A stretch of 64,000 bases of DNA from Acetivibrio sp. MSJd-27 (lineage in GTDB: Bacteria > Bacillota > Clostridia > UMGS1840 > HGM11507): positions 62,001-126,000 of the forward strand of contig NZ_JAHLPV010000004.1 of assembly GCF_018918095.1 (NCBI RefSeq), read 5' to 3'. Each line of letters begins with the position of its first letter. Position 1 is the first letter of the stretch. The notes beneath the pieces are model-generated. The model searched no databases and was not told where the DNA came from. It worked only from the letters and a program-made list of their open reading frames with translations. A program made the position numbers and the translations under genes. Of the stretch, positions 57,055 through 64,000 are shown piece by piece.

Positions 57055-58617
57055 ATGAAAAAATTTGCTGCTTTAATTGCCGGAGTAACGGCACTTACGC
57101 TTCTCGCCGGTTGCGGAGGAGAAACCAATCCGAGCTTTAACAAGGAAACAGCTGCGAAAATCGGAGATACCGGAGGGCTGAAACTTCCCCTCTCCGACAA
57201 AAATGAAACCATTGAATGGTCAGTAGTGTCGGATCATGAAGACTTCAACAATTCTTATGTTGCAACTAAGTTAAGAGAAATCACTGGGGTTGATGTTCAG
57301 TTTCGCATTGTTCCGGCCGCAACAGCTGAGGAAAAACTCAATGTGTGGATTGCATCGAAGGATCTGCCGGATATTATAGGGAATGGCTTTGAGATCACAA
57401 AGGCAAATGAGTTGGCAAGGCAGGGCGCTTTTGCTGCAGTGGAAGATTATATAGACAAATTGCCCAACTTTAAAGCGACCTTTGTAGACAACAAGGATAA
57501 TGACTGGATTTTTAAATCCTATGCTGCCGGTGACGGAAAATTGTATGGATTTTACGGGTATGACTGGAACCGGGATGTAAATACCGGCGCGACAATGTAC
57601 CGGAAGGACATCTTTGACAAACATGGTCTTACCATGTGGAACAGTCCGGATGAATTTTATACGGTTCTGAAAAAGCTCAAAGAGCTATATCCATCCTCCA
57701 CGCCCTACACCTCAAAAGCAAAAGATGACTTGTTCCAAACTTTGGGATACAGCTGGGGCATCGTCCCGTTTAAACCTTATTATGATGAAACAGCTAAAGT
57801 ATGGAAATATTCCGACACAGATCCGGCATACAAAGATATGCTGGACTATATGAAAAAATTATATGACGAAAAGCTGATCGATCCAGAATTTCTGACCAAC
57901 ACACAGGCCGCTTGGACAGCGAAAATGACGCAGCCAGATAAGGCGTTTGTGACGACTGACTGGATTGGCAGAATGGATATGTTTAAGGAACAAGCTACTA
58001 TGGTTCCGGATTATGATTTAAGATTTGGCAATCCGATCGGTCCAAAGCAGACCATGAAAACCCTGGATCAGATTTGCTGGGCGAGATATGTAGCCAACAA
58101 TGACAAGGCGGAAACGGCCTTTAAGCTTCTGGATTTCTGTCTGTCCCCTGCAGGTGCAGAGCTGATCACGATGGGTATTGAAGGCGAAACTTATGTGCTG
58201 GATGAAAAAGGAATGGCCAAGTACATTGAATTCCCTGAAGGGGAAAAAGTTGACATGAGCAAGCTTCTTCAAAAATACGGTATGTTTACCGAGGGCATGT
58301 ATCTGAAATTTGACAGGAGAAGCATCTACTTCCAGTTCACTGAAAGAGAACAGGAAGCGCAGGATTTCGCAAAAGATCCAAGCCATATGGAACCGATGGA
58401 TCCAATTCTCCCCTTTACGGCGGAAGAACAGAAGGCTGTAAACGATTATATGACTAAGCTTGATACGGCGGGAAGAGAATTTGCATCCAAATATATTGTG
58501 GCAAATGAGACTGGGGAAAGTGCCTGGAATGCGTGGATACAGAAGGCGGAAAGCCTGGGGGCAAACGAGATGGTTAAAATCTATAATGAGGCACAGAAAA
58601 GATATGATGCAAATTAG
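57055..58617 (+). CDS. Lipoprotein, ABC-type family 1 sugar-binding protein (locus II)
   Basis: A 520-residue lipoprotein with signal MKKFAALIAGVTALTLLAGC, where the lipobox Cys is at residue 20, then a short linker. The mature region is that of LipO-like extracellular solute-binding proteins of Gram-positive polysaccharide regions (KLPLSDKNETIEWSV; KDLPDIIGNG). It is paralogous to the protein at 9933. No permease or ATPase genes are adjacent, so its transporter must be elsewhere, or it acts as a receptor. ATG 57055 follows AAAGGAG; the frame is open further up but crosses a structured leader. It has its own promoter (P2) and terminator. Confidence 0.88.
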   Translation: MKKFAALIAGVTALTLLAGCGGETNPSFNKETAAKIGDTGGLKLPLSDKNETIEWSVVSDHEDFNNSYVATKLREITGVDVQFRIVPAATAEEKLNVWIASKDLPDIIGNGFEITKANELARQGAFAAVEDYIDKLPNFKATFVDNKDNDWIFKSYAAGDGKLYGFYGYDWNRDVNTGATMYRKDIFDKHGLTMWNSPDEFYTVLKKLKELYPSSTPYTSKAKDDLFQTLGYSWGIVPFKPYYDETAKVWKYSDTDPAYKDMLDYMKKLYDEKLIDPEFLTNTQAAWTAKMTQPDKAFVTTDWIGRMDMFKEQATMVPDYDLRFGNPIGPKQTMKTLDQICWARYVANNDKAETAFKLLDFCLSPAGAELITMGIEGETYVLDEKGMAKYIEFPEGEKVDMSKLLQKYGMFTEGMYLKFDRRSIYFQFTEREQEAQDFAKDPSHMEPMDPILPFTAEEQKAVNDYMTKLDTAGREFASKYIVANETGESAWNAWIQKAESLGANEMVKIYNEAQKRYDAN

Positions 58618-58664
58618 GGAGTTCTGAATATTACAGGCTCGCCCCATGCAGACCGTTGATGATC

Positions 58665-58687
58665 GGAGGAAAAGAAATCCTCCTTTT
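58665..58687 (+). terminator. Intrinsic terminator after the locus II lipoprotein gene
   Basis: GGAGGA (58665-58670) pairs with TCCTCC (58678-58683) around a 7-base loop, then four T residues. Confidence 0.75.
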
Positions 58688-58779
58688 CCCATTCAAAACG
58701 TTTTGGAAGCTTTTGCTCCGGTCGTCCGGCTGATGGAAATTTATTCATTTTAAAAGAATTTGACAGAGAAGGGGTAAAA

Positions 58780-59970
58780 ATGAGATCAGACAAATGGAAA
58801 ACAAATCATGCCTGTAAATGTATTGCTTCCAATGTGATCACTGATGGGGACAGCCTGCGTATTCTTCTTCAGAAATCGATCTATTCCTATGGAAAAGCAG
58901 TAAAACTCTTTGAGGACATCAAAGGGGACAGCATGTATCATTTTCATATATCAATGAAAGCTGAAAATGCGGAATACAAGGTTGTGTTCACCTGCTTGGA
59001 TGAAAAGAAAGTTCAGCTAACCAGAGGATATCTGAAAGAAAAGGATCGCATTGTCACGCCGGAGAATACCACTGTTATTGAAATCTCAGTAATTGGATTT
59101 GCTAAAAATCAGGAAGGCGTCGTCAGTGCTGAGAATATAGAACTTGACTATATCGGCCCGTATGAAGCTAGATTGGTTACCGTTGCAACGGTCGGCGTTG
59201 ACTATGAGACCGATGTTCCGCGTACCTTTGAAAAAAATATGACGCAGAACCTGGAACGAATTGACGATATCATGCGGGAGAAAAAGACAGATTTGGTTGT
59301 TCTCACAGAATGCGTATACAGCAGATGTGTACAATGTACGGTTGAGGAGGGAGCTCTTTCTTTAACAGACGAGCCGATCCGCAGATTTCAGGCGAAAGCG
59401 AAGGAACACGGGACATATCTCGCGTTTTCTATCCGGGAAAAAAGAGATGGCCGGCTGTATAATACAGGGGTGTTGATTGACAGAAAGGGAAATATCGCAG
59501 GAACTTACAGCAAGACACATTTAACCCTGTCTGAGTATGAAGAAGGATTGGTACCAGGGGAAGATATCCCTGTCTTTCAAACCGATTTCGGCACAGTAGG
59601 CATCGCAATTTGCTGGGATATGTTTTTCCCGGAAATGGCAAAGATCTATCATCTGGAAGGAGCTGATATTATCTGCTATCCCACTGCTGGTTTCGACAAA
59701 GAACGGGTCGATGTTCGGGCTTGTGACAATGGTTCATTTGTCATTACCTCCGCGGTACACGAGCGGTGCGAATCACGGATCATCAGTCCGGAAGGAGAAA
59801 CATTAGGCGATGCATCGGAAAAAGGATATGCCATTGCAACCATCGATTTAAATAAGCCATATTATCTGTTCTGGCTTTCCTGTCCTTCTTACACCACAAG
59901 AAAGAATATGTATTTGCATGAGAGAAGACCGGATTTGTACAAGAGGTATAATAATATCACGAAACTCTAA
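58780..59970 (+). CDS. Carbon-nitrogen hydrolase (nitrilase superfamily) with N-terminal extension
   Basis: A 396-residue protein. The nitrilase fold starts near residue 128 (RLVTVATVGVDYE), and the catalytic triad is visible: Glu in VVLTECVY near 174, Lys in YSKTHLTLSE near 248, Cys in GIAICWDMFFPE near 279. Members hydrolyse amides, ureas or carbamoyl groups; substrate unknown. The first about 125 residues are an extra beta-rich domain (jelly-roll-like by eye) not found in plain nitrilases. There is no signal peptide. It lies behind the locus II terminator, with its own weak SD (GAAGGGG), so it is probably a separate unit. Confidence 0.83.
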   Translation: MRSDKWKTNHACKCIASNVITDGDSLRILLQKSIYSYGKAVKLFEDIKGDSMYHFHISMKAENAEYKVVFTCLDEKKVQLTRGYLKEKDRIVTPENTTVIEISVIGFAKNQEGVVSAENIELDYIGPYEARLVTVATVGVDYETDVPRTFEKNMTQNLERIDDIMREKKTDLVVLTECVYSRCVQCTVEEGALSLTDEPIRRFQAKAKEHGTYLAFSIREKRDGRLYNTGVLIDRKGNIAGTYSKTHLTLSEYEEGLVPGEDIPVFQTDFGTVGIAICWDMFFPEMAKIYHLEGADIICYPTAGFDKERVDVRACDNGSFVITSAVHERCESRIISPEGETLGDASEKGYAIATIDLNKPYYLFWLSCPSYTTRKNMYLHERRPDLYKRYNNITKL

Positions 59971-60328
59971 GACATTGAAAATGCCAGGAGTTTCTTGAAA
60001 ATATTGAAATGAAATATTCCGATGACATCCCGCCACCTCCGTTGTTGAGGTATTTATTAAAAAATTAGCATATAGAATTTTCTATATGGGCTGAAAGATT
60101 GCTTTTATACTGCTGAAATACAGGCAAAAAACAAGAAATTTCGGCAGTGTGAGGGCAATTTTTGTTATAGCGAAATGAAGATGGTCCCATCTTCTTAGGC
60201 GCGGCGGGTGCCGCCTCATTTTTCTACGGTGGGACAATCCGCCGCAGAAACGTTGAATGACGGGAGAAACCAGTTTGTGTTTTTCACAACGAAAAACTTT
60301 TTATATTGAAGATTGAAGGAGGGGGACT
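59971..60328 (+). promoter_or_regulatory. Intergenic control region and leader of the EamA exporter (358 bp)
   Basis: No gene is present. From left to right it holds a weak terminator-like stem ACCTC/GAGGT (60035-60051), a perfect inverted repeat TATAGAA-TT-TTCTATA (60071-60086) that could be an operator, a possible -10 TATACT (60106-60111), RNA motif copy A (60166-60221), a further hairpin CGGTGG/CCGCCG (about 60227-60244), and a strong SD AGGAGGGGG before the ATG. Confidence 0.6.
60166..60221 (+). ncRNA. Candidate cis-regulatory RNA, copy A (upstream of EamA exporter)
   Basis: Begins TATAGCGAAATGAAGATG. P1 is AAATG (60173-60177) with CATTT (60217-60221). P2 is AGATG (60179-60183) with CATCT (60188-60192), loop GTCC. 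Joiner TCTT. P3 is AGGCG (60197-60201) with CGCCT (60212-60216), loop CGGCGGGTGC. Copy B before tdh has the same stems with pairing-preserving changes. I do not recognise it as a named riboswitch. Confidence 0.6.
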
Positions 60329-61279
60329 ATGAAACTGGATCGGGTGACAATAATCGGTTTCATTAAAGCAACTATCTTTGGGTTTACTTATTTGGCTGTC
60401 AGTGATGTTTTGGAGAAAATAAGCGTTTTTGATTTGCTGGCATACCGGTTTACGGCAGCGGCACTGACATTTCTCTTATTTCAACTTTTTGGTGTGATTA
60501 AAATCCGCCTGAAAGGGAAAAACGTTGGCAATTTGATCGTTATCGCATTGTTTCAGCCGATTGGATATTACATATTTGAGGCGATCGGCATTTCGAAAAC
60601 ATCCAGTTTACTGTCCGGTATCATCGTCTCTTTTTCCCCTATTATTGTGATTGTTTTAGAATCTATTATCCTGAAGGAAAAATCCAGCATAAAACAAAAG
60701 CTATTTGTTTTATTGTCCGCAGCCGGGGTACTGCTTATTGCGGCTATGACAGGGAAACAAGATACCTCCAGCAGCTTTATAGGCGTTCTTTTTATTTTCC
60801 TTGCCGTTTTATCGGAAGGTTTTTTTATGACATTTACCAGAAAAAATACGGAAGAATTTACTTCCATTGAGATCACCTATGTTCTGATGATGGTCAGCGC
60901 AATTGCATTTAATGGAATTAACCTGGTCATTCATATCTCTCAGGGAACGGCAGCGCAATACTTTGTACCGCTTTTGGATGGAACGGTATTGCTGGAAGTT
61001 CTTTATCTCGGCGTTCTGGCTTCTTCGGTTGCCTATGTCCTCTATGCTTTTATGCTGTCAAAGATACAAGCTTCCAGCACGGCTATTTATGCTGGTGTAT
61101 GTACTGTGGTTTCCATTCTTGCTGGTATCATCTTTCGAAATGAATCTTTTTTATGGTATCATGCGGTGGGGACGATTATGATACTGGCTGGTGTATGGGG
61201 TGTTTCCGCGTTTCAGCAGGAAAAGATATCCGAAGGCCACAAACAACAGAAAGGTGTTCTTATAGAAAAGACAAAATAA
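60329..61279 (+). CDS. EamA/DMT-family transporter
   Basis: A 316-residue protein with ten predicted membrane segments in two EamA repeats (about residues 10-140 and 150-290). The family exports amino acids and other metabolites (RhtA exports threonine/homoserine in E. coli) or imports sugars; specificity cannot be read. It shares its leader RNA motif with the tdh-kbl operon next door, suggesting a link to threonine, glycine or a related compound. The start ATG follows a very strong SD. Confidence 0.87.
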   Translation: MKLDRVTIIGFIKATIFGFTYLAVSDVLEKISVFDLLAYRFTAAALTFLLFQLFGVIKIRLKGKNVGNLIVIALFQPIGYYIFEAIGISKTSSLLSGIIVSFSPIIVIVLESIILKEKSSIKQKLFVLLSAAGVLLIAAMTGKQDTSSSFIGVLFIFLAVLSEGFFMTFTRKNTEEFTSIEITYVLMMVSAIAFNGINLVIHISQGTAAQYFVPLLDGTVLLEVLYLGVLASSVAYVLYAFMLSKIQASSTAIYAGVCTVVSILAGIIFRNESFLWYHAVGTIMILAGVWGVSAFQQEKISEGHKQQKGVLIEKTK

Positions 61280-61289
61280 AAAAATGTCC

Positions 61290-61318
61290 TTGACTGGAAT
61301 ACGAAATTGAGGTATACT
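61290..61318 (+). promoter_or_regulatory. Promoter of the tdh operon
   Basis: TTGACT (61290-61295), 17-base spacer, TATACT (61313-61318), just after the EamA stop codon. Confidence 0.75.
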
Positions 61319-61477
61319 GATATTAAAATGAAGAGGTCTCCGTATTTGCATGCGGATTCTGATTCGTTTTCTGGCTGGAGTGTTTTTGCTCCTGTCGGGA
61401 AGGTTCGGCAATGAGAAATAAGGGGAAGCCGGTATTTTGATTCGCGGAGAGCGGTACCCTCTCCGGAACCATAGAAT

Positions 61478-61530
61478 ATAACGAAATGAAGATGCCCCCG
61501 TCTCTTAGGCGGGCGGGTTCCGCTTCATTG
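61478..61530 (+). ncRNA. Candidate cis-regulatory RNA, copy B (upstream of tdh)
   Basis: Begins TATAACGAAATGAAGATG. P1 is AATG (61485-61488) with CATT (61526-61529). P2 is AGATG (61490-61494) with CGTCT (61499-61503), loop CCCC. Joiner CTT. P3 is AGGCG (61507-61511) with CGCTT (61521-61525), loop GGCGGGTTC. Differences from copy A in P2 and P3 keep pairing through G-U. The P3 loop core GGCGGGT is identical. Confidence 0.6.
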
Positions 61531-61586
61531 TTTATGGGCTTGCCTCGCATTTCATTGCGGAACGGAGTATAGAAAAAGAGAGTGAA

Positions 61587-62621
61587 ATGAAAATGAAAGC
61601 TTTATTGAAAAAGTATCCTCAAAAAGGTCTTTGGATGGAAGAGGTAGAAGAACCCCAGCCGGGAAAAAGCGATGTGAAAATTAAAATTCATAAAACGGCA
61701 ATTTGCGGAACGGATCTGCATATTTATAACTGGGACGAATGGTCTCAGAATACCATCCGCACGCCCATGGTAATCGGTCATGAGTTTGTCGGTGAAGTGG
61801 TGGAGGTTGGCTCGGATGTCCGGAATTATAGAGTCGGCGACATTGTGTCAGGAGAAGGACACATCGTGTGTGGAAGGTGCCGCAATTGTTTGGCGGGAAA
61901 TGGTCATTTGTGTAAAGAAACCTTGGGAGTCGGGGTCAACCGCAGCGGAGCTTTTGCCGAATATTTGGTCATCCCGGAGGTTAATGTCAGACGCTGCGCG
62001 CCAGATGTGGACGAGGAGATATACTCTTATTTCGATCCTTTTGGAAATGCAGTGCACAGTGCGCTTTCTTTTGATTTAATTGGGGAGGATGTGCTGATCA
62101 CAGGCGCTGGTCCGATTGGAATTATGGCGGGTGCGGTTTGTCAGTTTTCAGGCGCCAGGAATGTTGTGCTCACCGATGTGAACGATTACCGGCTGGAATT
62201 GGCGAAAAAGCTTGGGATAAAGTATACAGTGAATACTGCCCACGAAGACTTACATAACGTGGCAGAGAAAATAGGCTTGAAGGAAGGCTTTGATGTCGGT
62301 CTGGAAATGTCGGGGAATGAAAAAGCATTGGAAACGATGGTCGATCATATGACGCATGGGGGAAAAATTGCACTTCTGGGGTTATTGAAATCCGATACTA
62401 GGATCGACTGGAACAAGGTTATTTTTAATGGTCTTACGCTGAAAGGGATTTACGGAAGACAAATGCATGAAACCTGGTATAAGATGACGGCTATGATACA
62501 GGCTGGATTAGACATTTCAAACATTGTCACCCACCGGTTTGATGCAGAGAATTTTGAAAAGGGCTTTGAGGCTATGAATTCCGGAAAATCCGGGAAAGTG
62601 ATTCTGAACTGGAGTAAATAA
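61587..62621 (+). CDS. tdh: L-threonine 3-dehydrogenase
   Basis: A 344-residue zinc-dependent medium-chain dehydrogenase that oxidises L-threonine to 2-amino-3-ketobutyrate with NAD+. The catalytic zinc Cys lies in [16 protein letters not shown] near residue 40, with GHEFVG near 62. A structural zinc site with four cysteines spans [15 protein letters not shown] near 94-108. The NAD motif is [10 protein letters not shown] near 173. The WDEW and [12 protein letters not shown] segments are typical of Tdh. It is directly followed by kbl, the next step of the pathway. ATG 61587 is favoured by SD spacing; ATG 61593 is possible. Confidence 0.94.
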   Translation: MKMKALLKKYPQKGLWMEEVEEPQPGKSDVKIKIHKTAICGTDLHIYNWDEWSQNTIRTPMVIGHEFVGEVVEVGSDVRNYRVGDIVSGEGHIVCGRCRNCLAGNGHLCKETLGVGVNRSGAFAEYLVIPEVNVRRCAPDVDEEIYSYFDPFGNAVHSALSFDLIGEDVLITGAGPIGIMAGAVCQFSGARNVVLTDVNDYRLELAKKLGIKYTVNTAHEDLHNVAEKIGLKEGFDVGLEMSGNEKALETMVDHMTHGGKIALLGLLKSDTRIDWNKVIFNGLTLKGIYGRQMHETWYKMTAMIQAGLDISNIVTHRFDAENFEKGFEAMNSGKSGKVILNWSK

Positions 62622-62642
62622 CGAAAGAGGAGCGGAAATTAG

Positions 62643-63824
62643 TTGAAAACGGCATATCAATATTTTACACAGAGAAATGAACAAATTGAGAAAGATGGGC
62701 TCACCAAGCGGGAACGGGTTATTATCACGCCGCAGAGTGGAAATATTAAAGTAAAAAGCGGAGATAAGGTTATCAATCTCTGCTCCAACAATTATTTGGG
62801 ATTCTGCAACAATGAGCAGATACGAAAAGCTGCGAAGGACAGCTATGATAAATATGGGTACGGCATGTCCTCCGTCCGGTTTATCTGTGGGACGATGGAC
62901 GTGCACAAGCGGTTGGAAACGGCTGTCAGCCGGTTTTTGGGAACGGAGGACACCATCTTGTATTCCTCCTGCTTTGACGCCAACGGCGGTTTATTTGAAA
63001 CACTGTTAGGAGAGCGGGATGCGGTTATCAGCGATGAACTGAATCATGCCAGCATCATAGATGGAGTTCGCCTTTGTAAAGCGAGGCGGCTGCGCTATAA
63101 AAACAATGATATGACTGATTTGAGAACAAAATTGGAGGAGGCAAAGGATGCCAGAATTCGGCTGATTGCCACCGATGGTGTATTTTCCATGGATGGAACG
63201 GTAGCAAACTTAAAAGCCATCTGCGATTTGGCGGAGGAATATGACGCGCTTGTCATGGTTGATGACAGCCATGCTGTGGGATTCATGGGGGAACATGGAA
63301 GAGGCACGCCGGAATACTGCGGCGTGATGGGAAGAGTGGATATCCTCACGGGAACCTTTGGCAAGGCGCTGGGCGGCGCCAGCGGCGGCTATACCAGCGG
63401 CAGAAAGGAAATTGTTCATCTGCTCCGGCAGGCTTCCAGGCCATATCTTTTCTCCAACACTTTGGCGCCTGCTATTGCAGAGGGAACTTTAAAAGCCTTG
63501 GAGCTGTGTGAGAACACCACGGAATACAGGGATAAGCTGTTTGAAAATACAGCCTGCTTCAGTGAGCTGATTCGGGAAATCGGGCTGGATGTGACCGACG
63601 CAGGAACACCGATTCTTCCCATCATGCTGTATGACGAGCACATCGCTACAGAAATGGCAGAGCGGATGCTTGAAAAAGGGGTTTATGTCACCGCTTTTTC
63701 CTATCCGGTTGTTCCAAAGGGAAAAGCACGGATCCGCACACAGATGACAGCCGCGCTGACCAAGGAGGAAATTCAGTATGCGGCGCAAAAATTCAGGGAA
63801 GTTAAAGACGAAATGAAGATTTAG
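62643..63824 (+). CDS. kbl: Glycine C-acetyltransferase (2-amino-3-ketobutyrate CoA ligase)
   Basis: A 393-residue PLP enzyme of the alpha-oxoamine synthase family. With CoA it cleaves 2-amino-3-ketobutyrate to glycine and acetyl-CoA. Landmarks are CSNNYLGFC near 46, [19 protein letters not shown] near 76-94, [10 protein letters not shown] near 203, and the PLP lysine in [14 protein letters not shown] near 239. It is read from TTG 62643 with GAGGAG about 10 bases upstream, 21 bases after tdh. A related 8-amino-7-oxononanoate synthase is less likely, given the tdh pairing. Confidence 0.93.
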   Translation: MKTAYQYFTQRNEQIEKDGLTKRERVIITPQSGNIKVKSGDKVINLCSNNYLGFCNNEQIRKAAKDSYDKYGYGMSSVRFICGTMDVHKRLETAVSRFLGTEDTILYSSCFDANGGLFETLLGERDAVISDELNHASIIDGVRLCKARRLRYKNNDMTDLRTKLEEAKDARIRLIATDGVFSMDGTVANLKAICDLAEEYDALVMVDDSHAVGFMGEHGRGTPEYCGVMGRVDILTGTFGKALGGASGGYTSGRKEIVHLLRQASRPYLFSNTLAPAIAEGTLKALELCENTTEYRDKLFENTACFSELIREIGLDVTDAGTPILPIMLYDEHIATEMAERMLEKGVYVTAFSYPVVPKGKARIRTQMTAALTKEEIQYAAQKFREVKDEMKI

Positions 63825-63834
63825 GAGAACCGTT

Positions 63835-64000
63835 ATGGGATTGATTGTTCAGAAATTCGGAGGCTCCTCTGTTGCCGACAGGGAGTGTATCTTTCGGGTA
63901 GCAGAAAGAATCGCTGAGAGATACCGTGCAGGTGATCAAGTGGTAGCAGTTGTCTCCGCACAGGGTGACACCACAGATGAGTTACTGCAGAAGGCACGGG
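63835..64000 (+). CDS. Aspartate kinase (3' partial)
   Basis: Only 55 codons are in the window. MGLIVQKFGGSSVADRE contains the KFGGSS motif of aspartokinases at residues 7-12, and VVAVVSAQGDTTDELL matches the next strand-loop. It catalyses the first step from aspartate to lysine, threonine and methionine. Its SD (AGGAGA) overlaps the kbl stop codon, so it belongs to the tdh-kbl operon. This places threonine synthesis and breakdown under one leader. Confidence 0.88.
   Translation, partial: MGLIVQKFGGSSVADRECIFRVAERIAERYRAGDQVVAVVSAQGDTTDELLQKAR

Larger units (their letters stand above)
61280..61586 (+). promoter_or_regulatory. Leader of the tdh operon (307 bp)
   Basis: No gene is present. 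A promoter at 61290-61318 gives a leader of about 260 bases. It contains a stem GGAGAG/CTCTCC near 61446-61464, RNA motif copy B (61478-61530) and a CGCA/TGCG stem near 61548-61559 before the SD AAGAGAG. Confidence 0.6.

Noticed and set aside
59971-61586. Known lysine, glycine, THF or T-box leader before EamA and tdh
   Set aside because: The signature sequences of these classes that I know are absent from both leaders.

Overview
The window looks like chromosomal DNA of an anaerobic, spore-forming Gram-positive bacterium of class Clostridia. The evidence is the Firmicutes gene order yicC-remA-gmk-rpoZ-priA-def-fmt, a YtaF-type sporulation membrane protein, S-layer homology (SLH) proteins, copper-amine-oxidase-type stalk domains, strong Shine-Dalgarno (SD) sites and tRNA genes with encoded CCA. 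I cannot name the genus. No insertion sequence, phage or CRISPR array was seen.

Layout. 1-2.65 kb: end of a large secreted stalk-domain protein. 2.7-6.2 kb: ytaF, a 4Fe-4S protein behind a structured leader, an HPr-like protein and mtaB. 6.2-7.5 kb: an orphan small-RNA-like transcription unit and five tRNA genes (Gly, Arg, His, Gln, Lys). 7.6-26.2 kb (locus I): a membrane-bound AraC-type regulator, a sugar-binding lipoprotein, and a tight operon of secreted SLH, lectin-like and heparinase II/III-type proteins. 26.5-28.9 kb: a polar amino acid ABC importer. 29-31.6 kb: an AGE-family epimerase, an AAC(3)-fold acetyltransferase and a VOC protein. 31.7-32.4 kb: a divergent XRE regulator/small ORF module. 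32.4-39.4 kb: core housekeeping operon. 39.4-58.7 kb (locus II): a cupin-AraC regulator divergent from a second secreted SLH/heparinase operon, ending in a second sugar-binding lipoprotein with its own promoter. 58.8-64 kb: a nitrilase-family hydrolase, an EamA exporter and tdh-kbl-aspartate kinase. The last two units each carry a copy of the same small three-way-junction RNA motif.

How the genes work together. Loci I and II are paralogous versions of one surface apparatus. Each encodes two heparinase II/III-fold lyases, one protein with three C-terminal SLH repeats after a helical spacer, one ~880-residue protein with N-terminal SLH repeats, one ~320-residue protein with an InlB-like repeat, lectin-like or CBM proteins, and one lipoprotein binding protein. 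Neither has ABC permeases, sulfatases or unsaturated uronyl hydrolases. I infer a cell-wall-tethered system that captures and cleaves an acidic polysaccharide, with uptake genes elsewhere.

Several locus genes show lesions or odd starts: an in-frame amber codon in the locus I InlB-repeat gene, a one-base frameshift at an A6 run in the locus II CBM96-like gene, an apparent AUA start for the locus I lipoprotein, and a truncated export signal in one lyase. The most interesting unexplained signals are the paired RNA motif upstream of the EamA exporter and tdh-kbl, the near-identical promoter elements at both ends of locus II, and the repeated lyase/SLH gene set itself.
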